From Siphonodentalium dalli (lineage: Eukaryota > Mollusca > Scaphopoda > Gadilida > Siphonodentaliidae): a DNA stretch of 64,000 bases. The stretch covers positions 55,177,949-55,241,948 of the forward strand of contig CP136065.1 in NCBI GenBank assembly GCA_032622095.1. Direction: 5' to 3'. Of the stretch, positions 10,248 through 21,205 are shown one piece after another. The position numbers and the translations under genes are program-made. The first letter of the stretch is position 1. Each line of letters starts with the position of its first letter. The notes beneath the pieces were generated by a model that had not been told where the DNA came from, did not search any database, and was given only the letters and a program-made list of their open reading frames with translations.

Positions 10248-12871
10248 TTCCCGAGATGGTGCCGAGTTAGCAGGACATTTCTTGGAATTCTTGGACAGGT
10301 GGTCACGGAAGAAAAATATGGAGGAAACTAAATGGACGAAATAAGGTATATATGAGGCAATTTGCAATTCATTGGCTGGTTCACCTGGTTCACAACCCGT
10401 ATAGCTATTAGGTCATTTATCTGTAGTTTAAATTGTTGCGTCAATTTTTCCATATAAGGGTTTCAAAAATCGTTGCGTCGATTTGAAATAAAGATTGTTT
10501 GTTTTTCGAGGTATTATTGTTACATGTACGCTCGGTGTGAATAGCCTAATTGAACAAAATGTGGTTAAAGCAAAAAAGTTGTTCAGGGAATATACAGTTA
10601 TAGTTTAAATTGTTGCGTCAATTTTTCTATATTAGGTATGCTTGGAAATTACCGTTATGGTTGGCGTTTTTCTATGTCGAGTTGTTATTTATCAACTATA
10701 TAGGAAATAATCGCTGGAATATAATGTGTGTCCATCGTTATATGGTATCCAAATTGATAAGATTGATTTTTACAATCTACACGTGAAGATTCCAGTGAAT
10801 TATTCAATGAGGCATATATATACAGAGGTAGTGAATATGCCGCAGTTGTTGTCTGTTTGATTTTAAACAAGCGAGTTTGGTTGAACATTTTCAGAGCAAA
10901 GAAATCTGTCACAAGGTTATTGTTAAATAATTTAAACAGTGTCTTTGATGCCTATTATGGTCTATATAGTAGGAGTTTGTCAAAATGCAAAAGTAGTCCG
11001 GTTTGATATAAGTTTTGGTTTTGAGAAAAGAACTTTAGAGATAATTAAGTTGTTTTGAGCAAGCTGAGGGCGTATATATTATTAACGCACCTTTGGTAAA
11101 CTTGTTTGAGGTTGAATAAATTATTTTTGAATAATGTGAGTCACTAAACAAAAATGTTCTAGGAAATTCTGGTTATACAAGTACTAAATTGTCACACCAG
11201 TATGCAAGTTATATAGGTATAGAACATTTACTGATGATTTTAGGATGTTGTCAAGTTAATCAGTATGATTTTAGTGAGTTCTGGTTTTTAAACGAATTGT
11301 GGGTTCAGTTTCTGTTAAGGCTGTTCTGTCGGTCAATTGAGCGTATAATATTAAGTTTATTGTGCTCAGATTATCAATTCGAAAACATTGGTCATTTATG
11401 ACAAGTTGTCAAGAAAACTGGTTACGTCCAGCGAGATATATCTTTAAATAAAAGAAATTAGTTGAAGTAATTCGGAAAATTTTAAATTATAGACATTATA
11501 GTCACTTGAAGTTTGAAGTATGGTTTAGGAATGTTCAATTTAGCCAAATGATTCCAATGTTTTGCAAGAATATCTACACGGATGGTCAGTGGTATTTTGT
11601 GTTATGACACACACGGATTGGGTTAAAATGTCGATTTTAAAAATAGATAGATCGCTGTACATGTATCGCCATTGTATATAGGCGTTATCAAAATGGTTTT
11701 AATGTGTTCAAGTTTCGAACAAACCAAAGTTGATCAGAGTTGACAAGTCGGAAAGTCAGAAATGTATCTGAATAATCAATTATGTTGTGCCCATACAAGA
11801 AAAGAATGGCTAGAAAATTGATTATGCCATAATTACATCTATTACGTGTATTCTGAGAGTGTCTGTAAGTGTTAATCAGACTAACATGCTATCCAGTTTG
11901 TCTAAATGTTTGTGGACGGCACCGAGTACACGTAATAATATACATGTATAATATAAAAGAAGAAAAACAAAGAACTTACTTTTTAAGGAGTTGTCAGAGA
12001 AAAGAACATGAATGGAACCGAAAATAGTCCTATTAATTCCATGGAAGATATACGGATTAAAGACACCAATTGAACCATAACTATGTTGGGAACTTGTCAT
12101 TAAGAAATATATCCGTTCCCACAGAAAATTTGTATACAACGGATGTACAGCACCAACGAGACACTATTAGGAACGTATAGTCCATGTGAATGATCTGGTG
12201 ATTTTGAGAAAATTCAACATCCAATTGTTGTGGTCAAAATTAATGAAATTCCGCAATGAGGTGCTCGTCTATTCAAAACACCAGATTCAAATATTGCCTT
12301 AGGGCATCAATTATTGAGGCTAGCTATCGGACAGGGGACTGAGTTGACCTTTGAAGATTATTCATGCATGCTAACTTAATTAAGTCGTTGTCCACCCACA
12401 GTGGTCGAGGATGCAGGCCCGTTAACGCTGCATGCGTGTATGACCAATTTGGCGTGAACAAAACATTTCTCATGGCCATCAATTGACCAGTCTCGAGATA
12501 ATTAGTGTTGTGAAGCCTATCTCAATACCGGTATTAAGATGAACGTGTAGGCCTGAGCCTGTTTATAAATAGTACGACATCCGTTCTGTGTCAGATCGAG
12601 CGTTACCAAAACAAATTTGCATATTTTCAAATTAGGAGTTGTCTGAGTTCATGAAATTATAAGTTAGGAGTTGTTTATCGATTTTTGTTAAAGGGACATG
12701 CGAATGAAAATTAGCTTATGCATATCGTTTAAGAGTTGTCGGAGGTCATGAAAATAAAAGTTGTATAGTGAACCATTGAATGGTTTTAAAGGGACATTTC
12801 ATGATAATAATGTAATGTAGGTTGTATTAAAAACCCATATATAATTAGCTATGTGAACCATGCAGTAAGCC
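10248..12871. other. Interior of the LTR element, left part, non-coding
   Basis: AT-rich and stop-rich in all frames. A phrase containing AGTTTAAATTGTTGCGTCAA occurs twice (near 10425 and 10601). No retroviral-type domain is recognisable. Confidence 0.55.
10257..10274 (+). other. Candidate tRNA primer binding site
   Basis: TGGTGCCGAGTTAG begins nine bases inside the 5' LTR. The leading TGG matches the CCA end of a tRNA, the usual start of a PBS. The tRNA identity was not determined, and the nine-base offset is slightly longer than usual. Confidence 0.5.
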
Positions 12872-13344
12872 AAGCAAATTGTCTCAGGGGTTGTACCTTT
12901 TATTCCGTTGTTTCACAAGGAATAACTATATATGAAATATTTGACATTTATGTAAAATGTCCGTAATTGGTGTGGGTGTTACATGATAGTTGTTAGAATT
13001 ACTAGCTGACAAGCTATAGATTACTCGACGGGTATGCCCAAATACGGGGCCCGTGATATTTGATTTGGCATTCCAAGTTTATGGAATTGTGCTTTGACAC
13101 AAATGACGAGATTTAACTTGTCGGCGCTAATGATGTTGTAAAACGTTTATGTAATAGAGCATTAAGTTACATGCTGGTATACATGGAGATGTTTAGTTTG
13201 GCATTCCAGGTTAATGGATAGCGATTTTTACGTGACATGCGTGATTTTAACACGCCGTGCCAAAGATTTCTAAAATCTCAGTTGATAGAGCATTTGTGCA
13301 AGATCGTTTTGTACCATGCTCGTATTTGTAGAAGCTTGGAGCCA
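12872..13344. repeat. 473-bp tandem duplication, copy 1
   Basis: It is followed immediately by a near-identical copy. Only a few substitutions were seen (for example GGCATTCC against GGCGTTCC, and GGAATTGTGC against GGAATCGTGC). It lies inside the non-coding interior of the LTR element. Confidence 0.9.
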
Positions 13345-13817
13345 AAGCAAATTGTCTCAGGGGTTGTACCTTTTATTCCGTTGTTTCACAAGGAATAACT
13401 ATATATGAAATATTTGACATTTATGTAAAATGTCCGTAATTGGTGTGGGTGTTACATGATAGTTGTTAGAATTACTAGCTGACAAGCTATAGATTACTCG
13501 ACGGGTATGCCCAAATACGGGGCCCGTGATATTTGATTTGGCGTTCCAAGTTTATGGAATCGTGCTTTGACACAAATGACGAGATTTAACTTGTCGGCGC
13601 TAATGATGTTGTAAAACGTTTATGTAATAGAGCATTAAGTTACATGCTGGTATACATGGAGATGTTTAGTTTGGCATTCCAGGTTAATGGATAGCGATTT
13701 TTACGTGACATGCGTGATTTTAACACGCCGTGCCAAAGATTTCTAAAATCTCAGTTGATAGAGCATTTGTGCAAGATCGTTTTGTACCATGCTCGTATTT
13801 GTAGAAGCTTGGAGCCA
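13345..13817. repeat. 473-bp tandem duplication, copy 2
   Basis: Second unit of the head-to-tail duplication inside the LTR element. Both units end in AGAAGCTTGGAGCCAAA. No frame runs through either copy. Confidence 0.9.
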
Positions 13818-14491
13818 AATTAAAATGTGAATTGGTTAGATTGTCATTTCAAGGTTGAAATCGTGTTCTACACGTATAAGCGTGTTGTAACGTTATTGAC
13901 ATTACCCAGATAATTCATTTCAGTTCTTACACAACGTATATGAAGTCCTTTCCACTAGACAGTATTGAACCTTTATTTATGCCCAAATTCATGATCAAGT
14001 TGAAAATTATTCAACTTTCGTATCGAACAAGGCGGTTTAAGCCATGACAGGAAGTCACACCCTTGATATTAAACCATATTGATCCTTTGTCAAATGTCGC
14101 CCGAATTCAAGGTCAAATTGAAATTCATTCCAATTTTCGTACCGACACAAGGCGATTATTTGAACATAGCTATGACGATGGGATCGACGCCTCTATCGTT
14201 TGGATCTGGAATCGCTGGATATTCGGAATGGAGCCTGGACGAAAGGAGTTAATAGGGAGGCCACTTTTAACTCCCAACACGGAATGAGAAGCTAATATTC
14301 CAGGATGGTGCCATTCTCCTGTTCGGAACAATTCCTGCTATCGACGATTCGGATTATGACATTCATGTGTTAAAACTTATGTTTTATTGTGTTAAATGTA
14401 TATTCCAATTGAGATAGTTTGGATCTCCACTCACGGAATTATCAAGTTTTTTGTCTTAGGACAAAAATCTTGAAAAAGGTGATGAGAGTTA
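13818..14491. other. Interior of the LTR element, right part, with polypurine tract
   Basis: The final bases before the 3' LTR (14471-14490) are purine-rich: GAAAAAGGTGATGAGAG. This is a plausible polypurine tract for plus-strand priming. A 74-codon frame at 14063-14287 has no recognisable domain. Confidence 0.5.
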
Positions 14492-14958
14492 TGTAACACT
14501 CTCGAGACGACTACGAGTTAGGTAAGTAGGGTTAATTTTAGCTGAAAGTTCAATGTCTTTAGCTTGATAGTCCGGTGTCCGGAATTGTTGGGAATTATAG
14601 CTCTGAGTGGATGACCTATAATTATGGGTCGTTGACTTTTGGAGTTAAATGCTTTGTCAAGGCAGATTATTAATTGTCCATCTGCTTTGATGTAAGCGAC
14701 ACTTGTTCCCAGCAAGTCACGACATTTTATGAGCTAGGGGCGTTGTCACTTTCAGCGTATATATACTAGGAGAGCAAAGCTCTCGGGGACTTGCTAAAAC
14801 TCTTGCGGACTCTTGTTCAGAACTTGTTGACGAGAGAACATGTTATTATATTTTACTCCGTGGCCGCCTGATGTGACATTGTAATAATTGTACAATAAAT
14901 TTCATCAACGTGTTTCCGAGAATTCCAACTTAATGGTTAGAACCTGGGGAGTGCTACA
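14492..14958 (+). repeat. 3' LTR
   Basis: It matches the 5' LTR almost base for base, with TG/CA ends, a TATA box at 14758-14765 and AATAAA at 14894-14899. It carries a 33-bp segment that is absent from the 5' copy. That segment is bounded by GCTTTG repeats, suggesting slippage deletion in the 5' LTR. Confidence 0.85.
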
Positions 14959-15231
14959 TTTTATCTATTACCATTCCATTATTTCCGTGATATAAGAGAT
15001 CCAATTGTGCAGATTTCTGAAGTGGCATCATTCGAGTCAGAACATCCTTTTCGCCGAGTTCACTACCAACATATATACACGCATCGCCATCATTTATGAC
15101 GAATTAACGATGTACCTAAACACGACATGGGAATAGTAGTTTGACGGCACGAAGAAATTGTTCATAATTCTATTCATAACCTTACACTTGTGCCTTTTTG
15201 ATAACTGAATTATTTGACTTTTATTATACAC

Positions 15232-16836
15232 TAGGGGATTGCCCGTCAAAATGACGGGTATATAAATGTTTGTTGTTACTTTCTGGTCTCCGCGGTCATG
15301 AACACATTATCGTTTCTATATTAGCAATGGATTTGTCATGCTTCTCTGTCACCGGAGGCGCGTGGGAACAAGTTATTGAACTAAATCTAAAACTGTATTT
15401 TGTACCCCTACCCTACCCCACATATATGCATGCAAATTTGGAACGCAACAAAATCAACATATTACTTTATTACTATAATTACTAACTGAACCAGATTCCA
15501 CCTGGGAGAGTTTATTCAGCGGCGGAGGGGCCTGTGACCCCTTTGTGCGCTATGAGCCTCTGGCTCCGGAACATTTTATTTCACTGAAAAACTGTATCTT
15601 CTACCACCACCACATGCATGCACATATGGAACGCAACAAAATCAACTTATATTACTTTTTAATATAAATATATATGGTACAGTAACTGAAACAGAACCCT
15701 TATTCAGCGATGGAGTGGCGCACATGCATTTTGTTCGTGAACAGGCTCCATACGGGAGCTTTTATTCAGCAGCGTATATATAATAATGATAATGATGGAG
15801 CTTATATAGCGCGTATCCCCGCGAGGGCCCTAAGCGCTTCACATTATTACCCCAGCTGTTGAGTAAATGCCATGTTGAGCAATCCTTAAACGCATGCAGC
15901 CATAATGGCGCTTCACAAGATTGCCCTTGGCTTACACTTACCCAACAACCAGGTCCCTATTTCTCGTCCAGGTACGACGAAGCGAGCACAGTACAAGTGA
16001 CCCAAGGGTCACAACCTGGCGCGAGATTTGAAACAGCGTGTGGCTATATATAGCACACACACCGCTTAATCTGGCCAAGCCACTGTTGTGGAGACGATAG
16101 TCCACCGGCCGGGCGCCGGTGCAGTAACACCATTACAAGTCCGACACTCTAACCACTGGGCTACCACTTCTCTATATAGGACCACATGCCCCTGCACTAC
16201 GGCCCATTTGCGCACTTTGCGCTCATTTTTATATTGTATAAAACGTTATTTTATACATATCAATTTACCGTCTTCCGTATAATATTATTATGTTCTCCTT
16301 TGATTCTGCACTCAATTCACATCTTTCATAACAAAAACACAATCCATTACTTTAATATATTCACATTGAAGAGGCATATTAAAAGTCCATTTAGGACCCA
16401 TTTCCAACGATGGTATAGGACGTTCGGGTCTCGTCTCCCCATACACTTCCACGACAAAAGCAATAGTCATTACTTATATTCACACTCAACCTGATCTGAC
16501 AAATTAGGTTATAGCGCCTATTTTCTACAACGCTTTGGTACATCGCATGGAAATTTCGTTAATACAATATAGCAACGCAAGTGTGGGTCTGTGTACGACG
16601 TCACATGACGTCATTTCGACAAACGTCATATGAAATAGTGTCTACATAAGTGCAAATGTGGCGTTTGCATGCTCGATGTATTCTCTGACCGATCGGCGTG
16701 AAAGTTGATGAGTCATGTTCCAAATTTGCGGGCTACATTGGACGTATGGTTGAAAAGTTATATACGCGACAAAAGTGTGACCGAGTTATACACACACAGA
16801 TACACGCACACACAGACGACGGGTTTTATATATATA
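15232..16836 (-). mobile_element. Second Helitron-like family: 3' terminus and probable body
   Basis: On the minus strand the element ends CCCGTCA-TTT-TGACGGG (perfect hairpin), ten bases, then CTAG (15235-15232) and a flanking T. This is a textbook Helitron 3' end but a different sequence from the TCAAGGTCA family. The body holds two or three diverged repeats of AACGCAACAAAATCAAC (near 15440 and 15615), a nested SINE, and an ACAC-rich stretch near 16785-16815 like other Helitron 5' regions here. No clean TC start was found, so the right boundary is only an estimate. Confidence 0.5.
15782..16165 (-). repeat. tRNA-derived SINE-like element
   Basis: The minus strand begins GGTAGCCCAGTGGTTAGAG, an A-box-bearing tRNA-like head, and ends in an ATT-type microsatellite tail (complement of AATAATGATAATGATGG, 15782-15800). 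A pol III head with a short repeated tail is the SINE plan. The B box is poorly preserved. It is nested in the Helitron-like element. Confidence 0.5.
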
Positions 16837-17704
16837 CTAGAAGGTGACCCGACTTCGTCCGGGCTTTGACCTTGAATTGTCCATTTTGAAGGTCAATGTC
16901 AGGTGGGGTCACGATTTGACCCGTCCAAAACACTGCCCGGACAAAAGTACCCGACAAACGTACCCGTCGAAATCCATCCGGTTTTACCCCATTTGACCTT
17001 GAATTGATCATTTTGAAGGTCAAGATCAGGTCGGGGTCACGGTGTGACTCGTCCAAAACACCCAGTGGACAAAAGTAACCCTATGTATAAATTTTCGTCG
17101 AAATCCCATCAAAATTGGCGATTAGACCTTGAATTGACCCAATTTCAAGGTCGTCAAGGTCACGTCGCATGGGCAAACGAATATGCGTATGGGACTCCCC
17201 ATACGAAAGTATCCCTAGCCACTAATTTTCATCGAAATCCCGTGATATTCGGGCGTTTGACCTTGAAATGACCCGATATCAAGGACAAGGTCACGTCGCA
17301 CGGGCAAATTAATAGGCGTATGTCACACCCCGGCCGAAAGTATCCCCACATACCAAATTTCATCGAAATCCGTGATATTCGGGCGTTTGACCTTGAAATT
17401 ACCCGATGTCAAGGTCACGTCGCACGGGCAAATTAATAGGCCTATGCCATTCCCCGGCAGAAGGTACCCCCACATAACAAGTTTCATCGAAATCCCGTGA
17501 TATTCCGGCGTTTGAAATCGGGTAATTTCAAGGTCAAGGTCACGTCGCACGGGCAAATTAATAGGCCTATGCCAGTTCCCGGCCTAAAATACCCCCACAT
17601 ACCAAGTTTCATCGAAATCGGGTAGGCCGTTTTCGAGTTCATCGCGAACACACACACACACCACACACAGACACACACACAGATCTTCCAAAATATATAA
17701 TAGA
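16837..17704 (-). mobile_element. Helitron-like element, array 2 copy A
   Basis: CTAG at 16837-16840 with the family 3' hairpin just inside. The base before it (16836) is A, i.e. T following the 3' end. This is the longest unit: it has an extra pair of TGACCTTGA...TCAAGGTCA modules compared with array 1. The 5' TC (17703-17704) abuts the CTAG of copy B. Confidence 0.75.
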
Positions 17705-18426
17705 CTAGAAGGTGACCCGACTTCGTCCGGGCTTTGACCTTGAATTGCCCATTTTGAAGGTCAAGGTCAAGTGGGGTCACGATTTGACCAGTCCAAAAAC
17801 ACTGCCCGGACAAAAGTACCCGACAAACGTGCCCGTCGAAATCCATCCGGTTTTACCCGATTTGACCTTGAATTGATCATTTTGAAGGTCAAGGTCTGGT
17901 CGGGGTCACGATTGGACCCGTCCAAAACAATCAGTGGACAAAACTAACCCCACGTATCAAATTTCGTCGAAATCCCATCAAAATTGGCGATTTGACCTTG
18001 AAGTTACCAGATTTCAAGGTCAAGGTCACGTCGCACGGAAAAATGAATATGCTTATGAGACTCGCCATAAGAAAGTACCCCCACATAACAAGTCCCGTGA
18101 TATTCGGGCATTTGACCTTGACATGACCCGATTTCAAGGTCAAGGTCACGTCGCACGGGGGAATTAATAGGTTTATGCCACTCCCCGGCCGACGGTACCC
18201 CCACATACCAAGTTTCATCGAAATCCCGTGATATTCTGGCGTTTGACCTTGAAATTACACAATTTCAAGGTCAATGTCACGTCACACGGGCAAATTAATA
18301 GGCCTATGCCACTTCCTGGCCGAAAATACCCCCACATATCAAGTTTCATCGAAATCGGGTCGGCCGTTTTCGAGTTCATCGCGAACACACACACAGACAG
18401 ACAGATCTTCCAAAATATATAATAGA
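17705..18426 (-). mobile_element. Helitron-like element, array 2 copy B
   Basis: Same family with CTAG at 17705-17708 and TC at 18425-18426, joined without spacer to copy C. The body resembles the array 1 units with one extra module. Confidence 0.75.
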
Positions 18427-19141
18427 CTAGAAGGTGACCCGACTTCGTCCGGGCTATTCAAAAACCAAATTTCAAGTCGATAGCTTCACCCGTTACCGAG
18501 ATCTGATCTGCGCATGCGCGAAGCTGGCGTCGCATGGGCTCGGCGACCCGATAAAATTCGTATCCGAGGCAAGATACATTCACATACCAAATTTCAAGTC
18601 GATAGCTTCACCCGTTTCCGAGATATATAGCCCAATGTCATTTGCGGATACCTCGGCCGGTGATGAGTTAACGCGACATCGGCCGGTTAAGAGTTAACGC
18701 GATCACGTCACGATCTGTTGATGGCGTAATATATTTACGCAATGTTTTTCGATGAGCGAAGCATGGTCCTGCGTTCTTCCCGATAATTAAGGTAGAAACT
18801 TTACACGTACACAGGCGTATGATACATCATTGGAAAGATGAAGCGCCACAGATTCTAACCGTGCAAATTATATGACTGGCAATTTAATATTCGCGCTATA
18901 TCGAATCGATTTGTGAGCACCGAACTGAAATATATTAGCGCAAAACGGCGTAAAAACAGATTTGACCTCGGCACGTGAAAAGTTGAGCTCGGATCTGAAA
19001 ATTAATAGGCCTATGCCACTTTCCGACAGAAAATACCCCCACATACCAAGTTTTATCGAAATCGGCTCGGTCGTTTTCGAGTCCATCGCGATCACACACA
19101 CACACACACAGACACACAGATCTTCCAAAATATATAATAGA
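18427..19141 (-). mobile_element. Helitron-like element, array 2 copy C (chimeric body)
   Basis: The termini are those of the family (CTAG 18427-18430, TC 19140-19141), but most of the body is replaced. It contains the module also found at 7270-7600, then a segment with GGCCGGTTAAGAGTTAACGC and CACGTGAAAAGTTGA. The unit therefore keeps only the ends and the last ~130 bp of its relatives. Confidence 0.7.
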
Positions 19142-19904
19142 CTAGAAGGTGACCCGACTTCGTCCGGGGTTTGACCTTGAATTGTCTACTTTGAAGGCCA
19201 AGGTCAAGTGGGGTCACGATTTGACCCGTCCAAAACACTGCCCGAACAAAAGTACCCGTCGAAATCCATCCGGTTTTACCCGATTTGACCTTTTAACCCG
19301 ATTTGATTTCCACTCAAGTATATAAACGCTCCTCATATACACACGCTCATTAATTATCAAGTTTCAACGTAAAGATAAATTACCATCGGTGCCCGAGATA
19401 TCGCCAAGACGTCTGAAACAGTCAAATGCATCGGCCGGTTAAGCGTTAACGTGATCTAACGTTATGAACTCTAACGACGTCATAGAAGTTACGCATTGTT
19501 TTTATCCTGATGGAAGATAGTACCACTTCTTCTTGATAATTGAGGCAGATAACTAAAACGGATACATACGCATTATATATCGATGGAAAGAGGAAACACG
19601 AAAGATTCCCACAGTGTCATTATTATGACTGGCATTTAATTATTCGCGCTGTTTCGAATCGATTTGTAAGCACCGAACTCAAATGAAAGTCCCGTAACAC
19701 AGCGTAAAAACAGATTTGACCTCGGCACGTGAAAAGTTGACCTCGGATCTGAAAATCAATATGCCTATGCCACCCCCTGCCGAAAATACCCCCACATACC
19801 AAGTTTCATCGAAATCGGGTCGGCAGTTTTCGAGTTCATCGCGAACACACACACAGACCACACACAGACCACTCACAGACAGATCTTCCAAAATATATAA
19901 TAGA
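19142..19904 (-). mobile_element. Helitron-like element, array 2 copy D (outer 5' end)
   Basis: CTAG at 19142-19145 joins copy C directly. The outer TC is at 19903-19904, flanked by T at 19905 (A on the element strand), matching the A/T target. The body shares copy C's distinctive segment (around 19430-19790) after a short stretch of normal family sequence. Confidence 0.7.
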
Positions 19905-20300
19905 TATATATATATTTTTTTTACATTGAATCAACTGTCGTGGCAGATGATAAAGTGACCAATGGCTTTTATGCAGTTCTTTCAAACACGGTGTCTATTT
20001 TTAGCTTTTTTCATCGGCGTCGATATTTAAGGTTTTCATGTTCGCCGAGTCAGTAGTCGTTTAACCACATCGCAAATAAAAATAAATGCGTAGTATTCCA
20101 CTGCGTCATTTTATGCATAATACTTGCTGTTTGTTATCGTATTCATCGAAAAATCTAATTTCTAAACATTTATGTCGAACGCACATTCGCATGTGTGGGT
20201 TAATCGGTCTCCAGATGTACCAAATCAATGCTGCCGGTCGAATGAATACATTTATGATGTGCAATATATGCTAAAGTTTAATATCAACAAGTTTACTTGT
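19905..20300. other. No recognised feature
   Basis: Flank of Helitron array 2. AT-rich, with no supportable frame. Confidence 0.3.
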
Positions 20301-20310
20301 GGGCAACGCT

Positions 20311-20577
20311 TTATCGCTGTAAAAATACAATTAAATACAGCGGTTCCGCCGCCTTGATTTCTACAATTTTATGGTAGGTCAGTCCTTGACCGAATAATGA
20401 AACTTCTGTTCCAGTCAGTGTCGGGGTTAATATATTTGTTTGGGCGAATATTCGTTTTTCGTTAGAAACCAAAACGAGCCTTCTACATGCCATATTCCTC
20501 GAGATATCGGCGTCCCACGCAATTTCAAATTCTGTTCGGCCGATTGACATTCTGTTCAGAATTCCATCCCATTCCAC
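20311..20577 (-). other. Possible exon or frame of unknown function
   Basis: An 88-codon open minus-strand frame (with DADISRN, RLVLVSNEK and YLIVFLQR) has a mixed, protein-like composition unlike the repeat-derived frames around it. It has no family signature that I recognise. It lies just downstream, on the same strand, of the duplicated conserved frame at 20664-21121, so both could belong to one multi-exon gene or pseudogene. Confidence 0.25.
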
Positions 20578-20663
20578 AGATTGTCATGAACCCAAACCAT
20601 TGACGAAACAAGTGTCAACGCCGATGTCTCAACAATGTCATTCGATATTCTAAACAGTAGAAA

Positions 20664-20901
20664 AAAGTATCTTTGTTGCAGTACTAGTGGCATCTCCGTT
20701 TGTGACTGTATTTGTAGATGAATATATGAGCGACGTTGGGCATTACACTCATCGATTTCCTGCACCGACAATCGCTGCGAGCACCTCTAGAATTCCGACA
20801 AAAGCACCGATCAGTTTGCTTCTTAATACAGCCAACAAAAGCGCAAATAGATCTGAGTTCTCAATGGCACATCTCGCGACACCTTATCAGACCATACAGA
20901 A
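20664..20901 (-). pseudogene. ~238-bp tandem duplication, copy 1, with conserved frame
   Basis: This segment is directly repeated at 20902-21121. On the minus strand both copies carry the frame LLAVLRSKLIGAF / GILEVLAAIVGAGNR, ending at a TGA. Between copies the differences include amino-acid substitutions, but the frame is kept. The peptide is hydrophobic and small-residue-rich, as in an amphipathic or membrane-active segment. Too little is present to name a family. It may be a duplicated exon of an unidentified gene. Confidence 0.4.
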
Positions 20902-21121
20902 AAAGTATCTTTGTTGCAGTGGCATCTCCGTTTACCGACTTTGTTTGTAAATGTATATGAACGAAGTTGGGCATTACATTCATCGATTTCCTGCACCGAC
21001 AATCGCTGCGAGCACCTCTAGAATTCCGTTAAAAGCACCGATCAGTTTGCTTCTTAATACAGCCAACAAAGGCGCCAATAGATCTGAGTTCTCAATGGCA
21101 CATCTCGCGACACCTTATCAT
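20902..21121 (-). pseudogene. ~238-bp tandem duplication, copy 2
   Basis: Second copy of the duplicated segment, slightly shorter through a deletion near its left end. The hydrophobic frame is conserved with V to N and F/L to L/P changes. A potential acceptor (GAACTCAG) precedes the frame in both copies. Confidence 0.4.
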
Positions 21122-21205
21122 GAACAGTCTCTTTGAAAAGCCAACGGAAATCCTAACATATTTGCCCCGCCATATCAAATCCTGTCGTAAGTCGGCACTT
21201 TTTTA

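Larger units (their letters stand above)
9814..14958 (+). mobile_element. Non-autonomous LTR retroelement (LARD-like), complete
   Basis: Two direct repeats, 9814-10247 and 14492-14958, begin TGTAACACTC and end GAGTGCTACA (TG...CA). The element is flanked on both sides by TTTT (9810-9813 and 14959-14962), a 4-bp target duplication. A primer-binding-site candidate and a purine-rich tract sit inside the left and right LTRs respectively. Apart from one 33-bp indel the LTRs are almost identical, implying a recent insertion. The 4.2-kb interior nevertheless has no frame longer than about 90 codons and no gag, protease, RT, RNase H or integrase motif. That combination fits a large retrotransposon derivative mobilised in trans by an intact relative. 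Confidence 0.85.

Noticed and set aside
10248-14491. Hidden gag-pol in the LTR element interior
   Set aside because: All frames are stop-rich, and no RT, RNase H, integrase or zinc-knuckle motif was seen by eye.
16080-16165. Functional tRNA gene on the minus strand
   Set aside because: Only the A-box side is tRNA-like. The anticodon and T arms do not pair and the unit has a SINE-like tail.
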